Of a stretch of 5,213 nt of DNA, positions 1-5,213 are shown piece after piece. This DNA comes from Candidatus Methylomirabilota bacterium. GTDB taxonomy: Bacteria; Methylomirabilota; Methylomirabilia; Methylomirabilales; JACQHM01. The position numbers and the translations under genes were made by a program. Position 1 is the first letter of the stretch. Each line of letters begins with the position of its first letter. The notes beneath the pieces are model-generated. The model worked only from the letters and a program-made list of their open reading frames with translations. It did no database searches and was not told the DNA's origin. The stretch lies in contig JACQHM010000191.1 in assembly GCA_016199025.1 (NCBI GenBank), positions 1 to 5,213 of the forward strand, in the 5' to 3' direction.

Positions 1-103
1 GATCCGCTGGGCGGGCGAGACCAACATCGCTGCTGCCTGTCGCCGCTTTGCCGCCCAGCCCTGGGCAGCCCTGGCCCTCATCGGCATCGAGCTGGAAAAC
101 TGA
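1..103 (+). CDS. 3' end of an unidentified gene (partial)
   Basis: This frame enters from the left edge at base 2 and ends at a TGA at 101-103, giving 33 codons that end in the residues ALIGIELEN. About four fifths of the codons finish in G or C, as in the real genes of this window. That is the main support, because the other two forward frames are also open over this short stretch. The tail is rich in alanine and aliphatic residues with an amphipathic look, but I recognise no motif and assign no function. The thiI promoter-like site begins about 30 bases after the stop, so the gene probably ends a separate transcription unit. Confidence 0.35.
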   Translation, partial: IRWAGETNIAAACRRFAAQPWAALALIGIELEN

Positions 104-131
104 ACAGCCCTGCCTCGTAGGTGGCGGGCAG

Positions 132-160
132 TTGCTTCGCCGTCTGAACCATGCTATAGT
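132..160 (+). promoter_or_regulatory. Putative sigma-70-type promoter for thiI
   Basis: A -35-like TTGCTT (132-137, 3 of 6 consensus bases) is followed by an exact 17-base spacer and a strong -10-like TATAGT (155-160, 5 of 6). Transcription would start near 167 and leave a leader of roughly 87 bases before the ATG at 254. This is the only good promoter match I see between the upstream stop and thiI. It was found by eye and is not proof of activity. Confidence 0.45.
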
Positions 161-253
161 GAACCTGATTCGGCCTCTCATCGCCCCGTGGAACTGAAGG
201 CGAGGCTTGAGTCTCTAACCTCCAGCCCTTAGTCCCTGGTCCTCAGACGATAA

Positions 254-1411
254 ATGGATGCCATCCTCGTTCACTACCACGAGATCAGCTTGAAGGGAAA
301 GAACCGGCCGCTGTTCATCGAGCGGCTGGTCGAGAACCTCCGCTCTTCCGTCGCCGACCTAGGGGTGAAGCGGGGTGTGGTCTTGAGCGGTCGGCTCCTC
401 ATCCCCTTGAAGGATGAGATCCCTTGGGGCAAGGCGAAAGAGCGCCTCCAGAAGGTCTTCGGCGTTGCCACCTTCTCCCCCGCCTTCCGGACGGCCCCCA
501 TGATGCAGGCCTTGAAGAAGCGGGTTGGGGAGGAGGTGGTGAAGCGTTCCTTCCAGAGCTTCCGGATCACAGCCAGACGGGCGGAAAAGACCTTTCCCAT
601 GACATCGGACCAGATCAACCGGGACCTGGGGACCTTTGTCAAGGAGCTGACCCAGACCAAAGTAGACCTCACGAACCCGGAACTGAATATCTTTGTTGAG
701 GTCCTCCCCCGGGAGATCTTCTTCTCCTTCGAGAAGGTCCAGGGGCCGGGGGGGCTGCCGGTGGGGATCAGCGGGAAGGTGGTCTTGCTGTTATCGGGAG
801 GGATCGACTCTCCTGTCGCGGCCTGGCGGATGATGAAGCGGGGCTGCCGGGTCGTCTTCGTCCACTTCCACAGCCACCCCTACGTAAGCCGCACCTCCCA
901 AGAGAAGGTCTGCGAGCTGGTCCAGCTCTTAAACCATTACCAACACGTCTCCCGCCTCTACCTGGTGCCTTTCGGCGAGCTCCAGCGAGAGGTCGTCCTC
1001 TCTGTCCCGGCTCCTTCCCGGGTTGTGGTCTACCGGCGCCTCATGATGCGGATCGCCGCAAGGATCGCCAGGGACGAAGGGGCCAAGGCCCTGATCACGG
1101 GCGAGAGCCTTGGCCAAGTCGCCTCCCAGACCTTGGACAATTTGGCCGTGATCGAGGAGGCCTCCCCCCTCCCTGTCCTTCGACCCCTGATCGGGATGGA
1201 CAAGGAAGAGATCATCGAACAGGCCAGGGCGATTGCGACCTTTGAGATCTCCATCGTCCCGGACCAGGACTGTTGCCAGCTCTTTATCCCTAAGCACCCG
1301 GCCACCCGGACCATGCTCCCGGCGATTCGGGAAGCCGAGGAGAAGCTCAACATCGAGGAGCTGATTGAGGAGGGCCTGAAAGGGGTCGAGGTCAGGGAGC
1401 TCCGCCGGTGA
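254..1411 (+). CDS. thiI: tRNA 4-thiouridine sulfurtransferase ThiI (short form, no rhodanese domain)
   Basis: ThiI is a cytoplasmic enzyme that adenylates uridine 8 of tRNA and replaces its oxygen with sulfur supplied by a cysteine desulfurase. In some bacteria it also supplies sulfur to the thiamine thiazole. The 385-residue product starts with the family's N-terminal block (HEISLKGKNRPLFIERL, about 9-25). A THUMP region follows (about 75-165), then the ATP pyrophosphatase domain with the PP-loop SGGIDSPVA at 181-189. The conserved stretch TGESLGQVASQTLDNL lies at 282-297. The DCC motif at 339-341 holds the likely acceptor cysteine, equivalent to Cys344 of the E. coli enzyme. The protein stops soon afterwards, so it lacks the C-terminal rhodanese domain of E. 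coli ThiI and matches the Bacillus-type length of about 400 residues. Sulfur must then be passed on by a partner or by the remaining cysteines (inference). The ATG is the first possible start, because an in-frame TAA lies directly before it. No clear ribosome binding site precedes it. No cysteine desulfurase gene is visible nearby. Confidence 0.96.
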   Translation: MDAILVHYHEISLKGKNRPLFIERLVENLRSSVADLGVKRGVVLSGRLLIPLKDEIPWGKAKERLQKVFGVATFSPAFRTAPMMQALKKRVGEEVVKRSFQSFRITARRAEKTFPMTSDQINRDLGTFVKELTQTKVDLTNPELNIFVEVLPREIFFSFEKVQGPGGLPVGISGKVVLLLSGGIDSPVAAWRMMKRGCRVVFVHFHSHPYVSRTSQEKVCELVQLLNHYQHVSRLYLVPFGELQREVVLSVPAPSRVVVYRRLMMRIAARIARDEGAKALITGESLGQVASQTLDNLAVIEEASPLPVLRPLIGMDKEEIIEQARAIATFEISIVPDQDCCQLFIPKHPATRTMLPAIREAEEKLNIEELIEEGLKGVEVRELRR

Positions 1412-1427
1412 GGATAGCCCCCCCTTT

Positions 1428-1462
1428 CCTCCCTGGCAAGAAAAAGGGAGGCCGTTAAGGCT
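1428..1462. terminator. Possible terminator region between convergent genes
   Basis: Two converging genes end here. A perfect 7-bp inverted repeat (CCTCCCT at 1428-1434, AGGGAGG at 1445-1451) encloses a 10-base loop, but neither strand has a T run right after it. Read on the - strand, a short imperfect GC stem (about 1450-1462) is followed by CCTTTTTCTT, which is closer to a rho-independent terminator for the coiled-coil gene. The two structures share bases and could be alternatives. A separate 5-bp hairpin, AGCCG/CGGCT at 1481-1493, overlaps the stop codon of the coiled-coil gene. Confidence 0.3.
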
Positions 1463-1491
1463 CTGCCACTTCCGTCAGCCAGCCGTCCCGG

Positions 1492-1890
1492 CTAGCTCAT
1501 CGGGGGCAAGGTTGGCTCCATCTCAGGGACTTCAGGCGATGGCATGGGAGCCTGAGCAGCCTCCTTTAACTCCGAAATCTCTTGTTCCTTCTCCCGGAGG
1601 GCGGCCTCTTTGGCCTTCAGCTCGGCTCTTGAGCGGGTGACTTGGGCCTGCCGCTCCTTGAGTCTCTTCTGAAGGTCCGCCACCTTCCCCGCCGACGCCT
1701 TCTTCGCCTCGGCCAGTTGCTCCTTGAGCTTGGTCTGGGCCGCCGCCGCCTGCTTGGCCTTAGCCTCGGCCGCTAGAGCCTGGGTCTTGGCCTTTTTCAG
1801 GCTCGCCTGAAGCTCCTTGACCTTCTTGGCCGCCTCCCCCGCGACCTTCACTGCCCTTTTCACTGCCTTCTTTGCTGTCGCCTTTGCCAT
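1492..1890 (-). CDS. Lys/Ala-rich coiled-coil protein, function unknown
   Basis: I take the ATG at 1890 as the start because AAGGAGG sits five bases before it. An in-frame ATG at 1908 would add six residues (MGKEGE), but those codons contain the ribosome binding site itself and have no comparable site upstream. The 132-residue product has three parts. Residues 1-36 are strongly basic and made almost only of Ala, Lys and Val, resembling lysine-rich histone H1-like tails. Residues 25-112 form a long charged helix with heptad-like spacing of Leu, Ala and Val, predicted to be a coiled coil. Residues 114-132 are a Pro/Met/Glu tail with no Lys or Arg. There is no signal peptide, membrane segment or cysteine. 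It could bind nucleic acid or act as a structural or scaffold protein, but composition alone cannot decide. It lies 108 bases downstream of the hydrolase gene on the same strand and could be cotranscribed. The strong start site and the consistent frame support a real gene. Confidence 0.75.
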   Translation of the reverse strand: MAKATAKKAVKRAVKVAGEAAKKVKELQASLKKAKTQALAAEAKAKQAAAAQTKLKEQLAEAKKASAGKVADLQKRLKERQAQVTRSRAELKAKEAALREKEQEISELKEAAQAPMPSPEVPEMEPTLPPMS

Positions 1891-1998
1891 CTCCCCCTCC
1901 TTTCCCATGCGTTCCTGAAGCTGTGGCGATCCCCCACCGCCCTACCCCACTCCTCCTCTTAATGCTCTTGCCTGTGAACGGACGTTTCAGACCATCCC

Positions 1999-3033
1999 TC
2001 AAAGCATGATGCCAGGCCAATTCTCGATGGGATCGGTGGAGCAGACGACGTGCATCCCCGCCTCAGCAAATCTCTGGAAGGCCGCATTTGCCTGCTCCGT
2101 ATAATCGATCACTCCGGGGACAACCACGGGAGACGTGCAATCCTCCAAAAGATAGACCTTCTCGGCCAACCGCTTATCCCGAACAAACACATCTTCCAAC
2201 AGATCGTCGATGGTCCAGGCGACACAGTGGCTCTTGGCCTGTCCAGCGATGATGACCGCATCAAATTGCAAGAGCTGCTCGATAAACTTGACGTTTTTCT
2301 GCCCAATCGGCTTTCCATCCGGATCCTCTAATACCTCCGGGCCAAGAACAGAATAGTGCTCGGTCAAGGGATGGTCGCCTTTGATTTGAAAACCTGGCTG
2401 GCTGTACCGGGCGACGCTATGGAAGAAGATCGCCTCCTCCACAGCCGAAACAAGGGCATGACCGATCCCTCCCAACATGGCATGATAGGGCCAGATGGTG
2501 AGATCATATTTCCCACCCTGTTTGAGGGTTCTCGTATAGTGGAGGAGGTGTCGCTGTCCGTAGACCTCGTCGATCTGAAGGCTCTGGCAAAGGGCAGGGT
2601 TGAACTTCCAGACCCCTTTCTCGACCTCTTCGGTCGAGATGAGCGTGAAAGGTGCTGGATGTTCGCCTTTGTCGTTGACCAAGAAGATGGAGTGGAAAAT
2701 CTGCATCGCCTGGTGCGTGTCCATCGTCGGACAGATCTGAGTCATCACCGCAAGGTTTCGATAGATGAATTCACACAGCCTCCGATTGTCGTCAACCGCC
2801 CCTGTCCCTGAGCGTCCACCCACATAGAGTTCAAATCCGGGGATGCAAAAGGTATTCTGGACATCGACGGCCACCAAACAGATCCTGAAGTGGTCATTGG
2901 CCGCCGGCGGGATGTGGTGCTGCTTCGCCCACTTCTCGGCTTCCTCAGCCCGTTCCTGATAGGGGACCTTCCAGACTTCACCAACTTTACTTGGGTCAAA
3001 AAAGGGCGGAAGAGGAAGTTCACGGTATGCCAT
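1999..3033 (-). CDS. Nicotinamidase-like cysteine hydrolase (isochorismatase superfamily), enlarged form
   Basis: The 344-residue protein carries the full active-site set of nicotinamidases, enzymes that hydrolyse nicotinamide to nicotinate and ammonia in NAD salvage. Asp57 lies in the strand VAVDVQNTF, Lys218 in QIKGDHPLTEHYS, and the nucleophile Cys270 in AGQAKSHCVAW. Metal-ligand positions are Asp105 and His107 (MDTHQ) and His184 in WPYH, the counterpart of the family WPxHC motif. Here Ala follows the His instead of Cys. Classic nicotinamidases have about 180-215 residues. This one adds roughly 50 N-terminal residues and a longer segment (about 115-180) between the metal motifs, so amide hydrolysis is well supported but nicotinamide as substrate is only a guess. 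It looks cytoplasmic, with no signal peptide. The start at 3033 is supported by GAGGGAGAG just upstream. The gene follows the ThiO-like gene after 117 bases, but a palindrome and promoter-like site in that gap suggest its own control. Confidence 0.88.
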   Translation of the reverse strand: MAYRELPLPPFFDPSKVGEVWKVPYQERAEEAEKWAKQHHIPPAANDHFRICLVAVDVQNTFCIPGFELYVGGRSGTGAVDDNRRLCEFIYRNLAVMTQICPTMDTHQAMQIFHSIFLVNDKGEHPAPFTLISTEEVEKGVWKFNPALCQSLQIDEVYGQRHLLHYTRTLKQGGKYDLTIWPYHAMLGGIGHALVSAVEEAIFFHSVARYSQPGFQIKGDHPLTEHYSVLGPEVLEDPDGKPIGQKNVKFIEQLLQFDAVIIAGQAKSHCVAWTIDDLLEDVFVRDKRLAEKVYLLEDCTSPVVVPGVIDYTEQANAAFQRFAEAGMHVVCSTDPIENWPGIML

Positions 3034-3049
3034 CTCTCCCTCACAATAC

Positions 3050-3062
3050 CCCCTTACAGGGG
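3050..3062. repeat. Small inverted repeat in the leader of the hydrolase gene
   Basis: CCCCT (3050-3054) and AGGGG (3058-3062) form a perfect 5-bp stem with a 3-base loop. The structure ends about 10 bases before the GAGGGAGAG ribosome binding site of the - strand hydrolase gene. In the mRNA it would be a small GC hairpin close to the translation start. It could have a mild effect on translation or be chance in GC-rich DNA. Confidence 0.25.
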
Positions 3063-3078
3063 CAATAGCTCTTGGGGT

Positions 3079-3100
3079 CTTTAGTAATAACTTACTAAAG
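3079..3100. promoter_or_regulatory. Perfect 9-bp palindrome, candidate operator
   Basis: CTTTAGTAA (3079-3087) and its exact reverse complement TTACTAAAG (3092-3100) are separated by TAAC. This AT-rich dyad stands out from the GC-rich surroundings and lies 46-67 bases before the hydrolase start. It covers the -10 and most of the spacer of the promoter-like site at 3081-3109, a typical place for a dimeric repressor to bind. No T run follows on either strand and the stem is weak, so a terminator for the upstream ThiO-like gene is less likely. The regulator is unknown, and no regulator gene is seen in this window. Confidence 0.5.
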
Positions 3101-3109
3101 GGGGGTCAA
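3081..3109 (-). promoter_or_regulatory. Possible promoter of the hydrolase gene
   Basis: Read on the - strand, TTGACC (3109-3104, 5 of 6 to the -35 consensus) is followed by 17 bases and then TACTAA (3086-3081, only 3 of 6 to the -10 consensus). Transcription would begin near 3075, giving a leader of about 40 bases. The weak -10 makes this tentative. Its overlap with the palindrome is the main reason to record it. Confidence 0.35.
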
Positions 3110-3150
3110 AAGCGCAACGGTTTTCTACACCAAAGGCCCCGATCACACAC

Positions 3151-4269
3151 CTACAAGTGGTCGAAACGGGCCGGGCTGAAGGCCTCCAGCGGGAAGGAGG
3201 GCTTCCCTTCTACGATGAGCTCGGCCAGGAGCTTGCCGGTGAGGGGTCCCAGAAGGATCCCGTTCCTAAAGTGGCCCGTGGCAACCAGGAGCCCTTCGAC
3301 CCCCGGAAGGGGACCGATCAGGGGGAGGGTATCCTCACTGTGGGGCCGAAGGCCTGCCCAGGCCGTGATGAAAGGTCGGTCGGCTAAGCCGGGCACCAGG
3401 TCAACGGCCATGGTCGTCAGCCTCCTCACCCCCTCCAGCGTCACCCCCTTGTCAAAGCCCACGAACTCTACGGTACTCCCGATCAGCAGCCCGCCGTTCA
3501 AGCGAGGGACGATGTAACCGTCTCGGCCCCAGACCACATGACGGAGGGGGAGGTCGGGAAGCTCCGTATAGACGATCTGGCCTCTGGCAGGCTTCACAGG
3601 AAGACGCCGCCCCAGGCGGGTGAGAAGCTCGGCAGACCAGCACCCGGCGGCGAGGACCACCACCCTCCCCAGGATGACCTCCTGAGGCGTTGTGACCCCT
3701 TGGACGGCCTCATCATCGAAGATGAAGCCTACGGCCGGCGTTCCCTCCAGGAAGAGAACCCCCAACGAACGGCAGGCCTCGGAAAGGGCCCGGACCAGCT
3801 CTCGATTGTCCACATGATGGTCATCAGGGAAGAAGAGGGCACCCGTGATCTCCTTTTTGAGCCCGGGCTCGAGCCTCCTTACCTCTTTAGGCCAGAGCCA
3901 CTCGACCCGAAGCCCGAGCCGTTCCTGCCAGGCCCGCCTCGCCTGGGCCTCCTCCTCACCCCCTTCCTCGATCAAGGAGAGGATCCCCCACTTCAGGTAT
4001 TCGATGTCGATCCCCGAACGCTCTTTCAGCTCCTCCGAGAGGGGTCCGAACAGCTCCTTTCCCATTAAGCACAAATCAAGAAACGGCCCAGGGCCGGGGC
4101 CCTCGGCTTGGGGGGCCAGCATCCCGGCCGAGGCCCAGGAGGCCTCATTCCCGATCCTCCATTTTTCGAGCACCAGGATGCGTGTGGCTCCTGCCCGGGC
4201 CAGATAGTAGGCGATAGAGCAGCCGATCACCCCGCCGCCGATGATGATGATGTCCGCTATCCTTGCCAT
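3151..4269 (-). CDS. thiO: FAD-dependent glycine oxidase, ThiO-like
   Basis: ThiO oxidises glycine to iminoacetate (dehydroglycine), hydrogen peroxide being the by-product, and supplies the thiazole half of thiamine in many aerobic bacteria. The 372-residue length fits the family. The N-terminus has the FAD-binding dinucleotide fold (IIIIGGGVIGCSIAYYLA, 7-24, with GxGxxG at 11-16) and an acidic residue, Glu35, at the end of the second strand. The SAGMLAPQ block at 47-54 is typical of ThiO. Near the C-terminus, AGLRPHSEDTLPLIG (305-319) supplies Arg308, the likely partner of the substrate carboxylate. GHFRNGILLGP (332-342) closes the FAD site. The start at 4269 is preceded by GAGGGAGGG on the - strand. 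No thiS, thiG, thiE or other thiamine gene adjoins it, which is unlike the common operon. A related amine oxidase acting on another small amino acid cannot be excluded, but the motifs favour ThiO. Confidence 0.88.
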   Translation of the reverse strand: MARIADIIIIGGGVIGCSIAYYLARAGATRILVLEKWRIGNEASWASAGMLAPQAEGPGPGPFLDLCLMGKELFGPLSEELKERSGIDIEYLKWGILSLIEEGGEEEAQARRAWQERLGLRVEWLWPKEVRRLEPGLKKEITGALFFPDDHHVDNRELVRALSEACRSLGVLFLEGTPAVGFIFDDEAVQGVTTPQEVILGRVVVLAAGCWSAELLTRLGRRLPVKPARGQIVYTELPDLPLRHVVWGRDGYIVPRLNGGLLIGSTVEFVGFDKGVTLEGVRRLTTMAVDLVPGLADRPFITAWAGLRPHSEDTLPLIGPLPGVEGLLVATGHFRNGILLGPLTGKLLAELIVEGKPSFPLEAFSPARFDHL

Positions 4270-4296
4270 GCCCCGCCCTCCCTCAATCTCTCTTCA

Positions 4297-4326
4297 CCCT
4301 TACCACCTTCTCCTATCTGCTGTCAA
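4297..4326 (-). promoter_or_regulatory. Weak promoter-like site before the ThiO-like gene
   Basis: On the - strand a perfect -35 hexamer TTGACA lies at 4326-4321. At the proper distance (spacer 17 or 18) only GTAAGG or TAAGGG is found, a poor -10. The placement, about 27 bases before the start codon at 4269, is suitable. Either the promoter relies on an activator or the hexamer is chance. Confidence 0.22.
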
Positions 4327-4436
4327 CGATTTTGGCCTTCTTGCCAGAAATGCCTCAACTGTGAGATTGCCCTCTCCTGGGGGCCGGATAGCCACTAGTA
4401 CACTTGGGCGTAGATCCGCCAACCATCATTTATATT

Positions 4437-4539
4437 CAGCAACCGCAAAATTCCACCTACAAGGGGTTTACCAACCTTCAAGAATCGGCCCTTTTTAACA
4501 GGTTTTTGGGGGCATGTAGGTGGAATTTTGCGGTTGCTG
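4437..4539. repeat. Perfect 24-bp inverted repeat pair (IS end or MITE-like)
   Basis: The arm at 4437-4460 (starting CAGCAACCGC, ending CCACCTAC) is exactly repeated in reverse at 4516-4539, with 55 bases between. Beyond the outer ends, two mismatched bases are followed by TATA on both sides (4431-4434 and 4542-4545). The inner ends stop matching right after TAC/GTA. The right arm lies 64 bases before the transposase start, so it is probably the left terminal repeat of that element. IS630 elements insert at TA, and a TA is found at the inner border of each arm (4458-4459 and 4517-4518). The left arm is then either the end of a second, lost copy facing it, or both arms bound a 103-bp MITE. Confidence 0.8.
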
Positions 4540-4568
4540 TTTATATTTCCCGCAAGATCGGGTAGAAT
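4540..4568 (+). promoter_or_regulatory. Putative promoter of the transposase remnant
   Basis: TTTATA (4540-4545, 4 of 6 to -35) is separated by 17 bases from TAGAAT (4563-4568, 5 of 6 to -10), just inside the presumed IS end. A 6-bp inverted repeat (CCCGCA at 4549-4554, TGCGGG at 4568-4573) spans the spacer and touches the -10. This could be a binding site or chance. A GGAGG ribosome binding site follows at 4589-4593, ten bases before the ATG. Confidence 0.4.
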
Positions 4569-4603
4569 GCGGGCCATCCAGAATCCGTGGAGGCCAAGCG
4601 ATT

Positions 4604-5165
4604 ATGCCCAGACTCCATCCTCGTTCACTGCATCTAAGCGAGACTGAACGTGCGGAGCTCCACCAATTGGTGACGAAACACGGCACCCCCCAGCAAATGG
4701 CGCTCCGGGCGGGCATCATCTTGCTCGCCGACGCCGGCCTGGATCATCGCCAAATTGCTCGCGAGCTCAAGATCAGCCGCGACTCGGAAATGGGACTTCG
4801 TCCTCGATGGTCTGAATACCCACAAATCTGCAACTCTCGTCCGCTTGGTGGCCCACCACGAAGGGCTCGACACCGACCTGGGCGTGAAAGGCAAAAGCGG
4901 CATTGTGAAGTCTATGGCAACCCGCGCGGCCTTTCTGAGCGACCCCCGCCATCGGATCGTGTTTCACTACACACCCAAGCATTGCTCGTGGCTGAATCAG
5001 GTCGAGATCTGGTGCAGTATCTTGGTCAGAAAGTTGCTCAAGCGGGCGAGCTTCACCAGCACAGCCGACCTTAAGGCCAGATGACTGGCATTTATCGACG
5101 ACTTCAATCATACGATGGCGAAGCCTTTCAAGTGGACCTACAAAGGCAAGGTTCTCGTGGCCTAA
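4604..5165 (+). pseudogene. IS630-family transposase, internally deleted and frameshifted
   Basis: The ATG at 4604 opens the N-terminal helix-turn-helix region (MPRLHPRSLHLSETERAE, later HRQIARELKISRD, residues 1-60, to base 4783). Almost at once the family sequence resumes near the C-terminal catalytic half, but in the next frame. KWDFVLDGLNTHKS has the second catalytic Asp at 4806, and TPKHCSWLNQVEIW has the catalytic Glu at 5004. The stretch normally between them, including the rest of the DNA-binding domain and the first catalytic Asp, is missing. The gene has roughly half the 340-360 codons expected. An in-frame TGA at 5082-5084 then interrupts the C-terminus, which otherwise continues LAFIDDFNHTMAKPFKWTYKGK to a TAA at 5163-5165. 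The protein cannot be an active DDE transposase. The well-preserved residues elsewhere suggest fairly recent decay. Assignment to IS630 comes from recalled family motifs. Confidence 0.9.
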
Positions 5166-5182
5166 ATAGTTTGGAGGCCCAC

Positions 5183-5213
5183 GGGGGGCACCGGGGGACG
5201 GGGGACGGGGGGC
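5183..5213 (+). repeat. G-rich tandem heptamer, potential G-quadruplex (runs off the edge)
   Basis: Four G runs of 6, 5, 5 and 6 bases (5183-5188, 5193-5197, 5200-5204, 5207-5212) are separated by CACC, AC and AC. The last three make a 7-base period, GGGGGAC. This fits the usual G-quadruplex pattern very well. The array is cut by the window end, so copy number is unknown. It may be a short tandem repeat beside the IS remnant, or a point where sequencing or assembly failed. Confidence 0.7.

Larger units (their letters stand above)
4270..4603. other. Intergenic region between the ThiO-like gene and the transposase remnant
   Basis: No convincing gene lies in these 334 bases. The left part (4270-4430) is the upstream region of the divergent ThiO-like gene and holds a TTGACA hexamer. 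The right part is more AT-rich than the neighbouring genes. It contains the long inverted repeat (4437-4539), then a promoter-like site and ribosome binding site for the transposase remnant. Short frames that run through the inverted repeat have no protein-like features. Confidence 0.6.
4516..5165 (+). mobile_element. Degenerate IS630-family insertion sequence
   Basis: This span runs from the presumed left terminal repeat (4516-4539) to the stop of the transposase remnant. The right end is not identified. The opposite copy of the repeat does not occur in the 48 bases after the stop, so the element is truncated there or extends past the window. With a transposase lacking its centre it cannot move by itself, although an intact relative could act on its end. 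The family call rests on the transposase remnant. Confidence 0.75.

Noticed and set aside
1760..2020. Gly/Lys-rich - strand frame overlapping the coiled-coil gene
   Set aside because: It is the same lysine- and alanine-coding DNA read in another frame. Its Gly/Lys/Glu low-complexity sequence is an artefact, and the coiled-coil frame has the ribosome binding site.
2356..2811. Open frame of 151 codons on the + strand, opposite the hydrolase gene
   Set aside because: It is antisense to a gene with an intact catalytic triad, has no start signal or motif of its own, and is best seen as a shadow.
3079..3100. Palindrome as terminator of the ThiO-like gene
   Set aside because: The stem is AT-rich and is followed on the - strand by GACCCC rather than a T run.
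3538..4068. Long open frame of 176 codons on the + strand, opposite the ThiO-like gene
   Set aside because: It lies wholly antisense to a gene with clear family motifs, has a proline/glutamate-heavy composition with no recognisable domain, and is expected as a by-product of GC-rich coding DNA.
4437..4539. Inverted repeat as a CRISPR repeat pair or rho-independent terminator
   Set aside because: There are only two copies, in inverted orientation, so it is not a CRISPR array. The 55-base loop and the lack of a U tract directly after the stem do not fit a terminator.
4395..4577. 60-codon - strand frame across the inverted repeat
   Set aside because: It reads straight through both arms and the loop, has no ribosome binding site, and has no protein-like features.
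5082..5084. TGA in the transposase as a recoded (for example selenocysteine) codon
   Set aside because: The gene is already broken by a deletion and frameshift, and the family has an ordinary hydrophobic residue there. A nonsense change is the simpler explanation.

Overview
The window is GC-rich bacterial DNA, and codon third positions are mostly G or C. The housekeeping genes are bacterial in type: a short ThiI without a rhodanese domain and a ThiO-type glycine oxidase. Nothing in the sequence fixes the phylum. A broken IS630-type transposase and a G-rich tandem repeat at the right edge suggest an ordinary chromosomal segment bordering a decayed mobile element.

Layout. Bases 1-103 are probably the last codons of an unidentified gene. 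After a promoter-like site at 132-160 comes thiI (254-1411, + strand), the tRNA sulfurtransferase that makes 4-thiouridine. The next three genes are all on the - strand and converge on thiI. In their own order of transcription they are a ThiO-like FAD glycine oxidase (4269-3151), a large nicotinamidase-like cysteine hydrolase (3033-1999) and a Lys/Ala-rich coiled-coil protein (1890-1492). The gap before the hydrolase gene carries a perfect 9-bp palindrome overlapping a possible promoter, so that gene may be separately controlled. From about 4437 the sequence changes character. A pair of perfect 24-bp inverted repeats is followed by an IS630-family transposase pseudogene (4604-5165), which has lost its middle, changed frame and acquired a stop. 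The window ends in four G runs that could form a G-quadruplex.

How the genes relate. ThiI moves persulfide sulfur onto tRNA and, in some bacteria, also supports synthesis of the thiamine thiazole. ThiO makes the dehydroglycine used for the same thiazole. Both touch sulfur and thiamine metabolism, but they lie on opposite strands about 1.7 kb apart, and no thiS, thiG or thiF is present, so a shared operon is excluded here. The hydrolase has the complete Asp-Lys-Cys triad and metal ligands of nicotinamidases, but its extra length leaves the substrate open. I see no defence system, CRISPR array or RNA gene, and no convincing evidence of a new multi-gene system. The most unusual items are the oversized hydrolase with its palindrome, the lysine-rich coiled-coil protein, and the inverted-repeat structure at the IS remnant.
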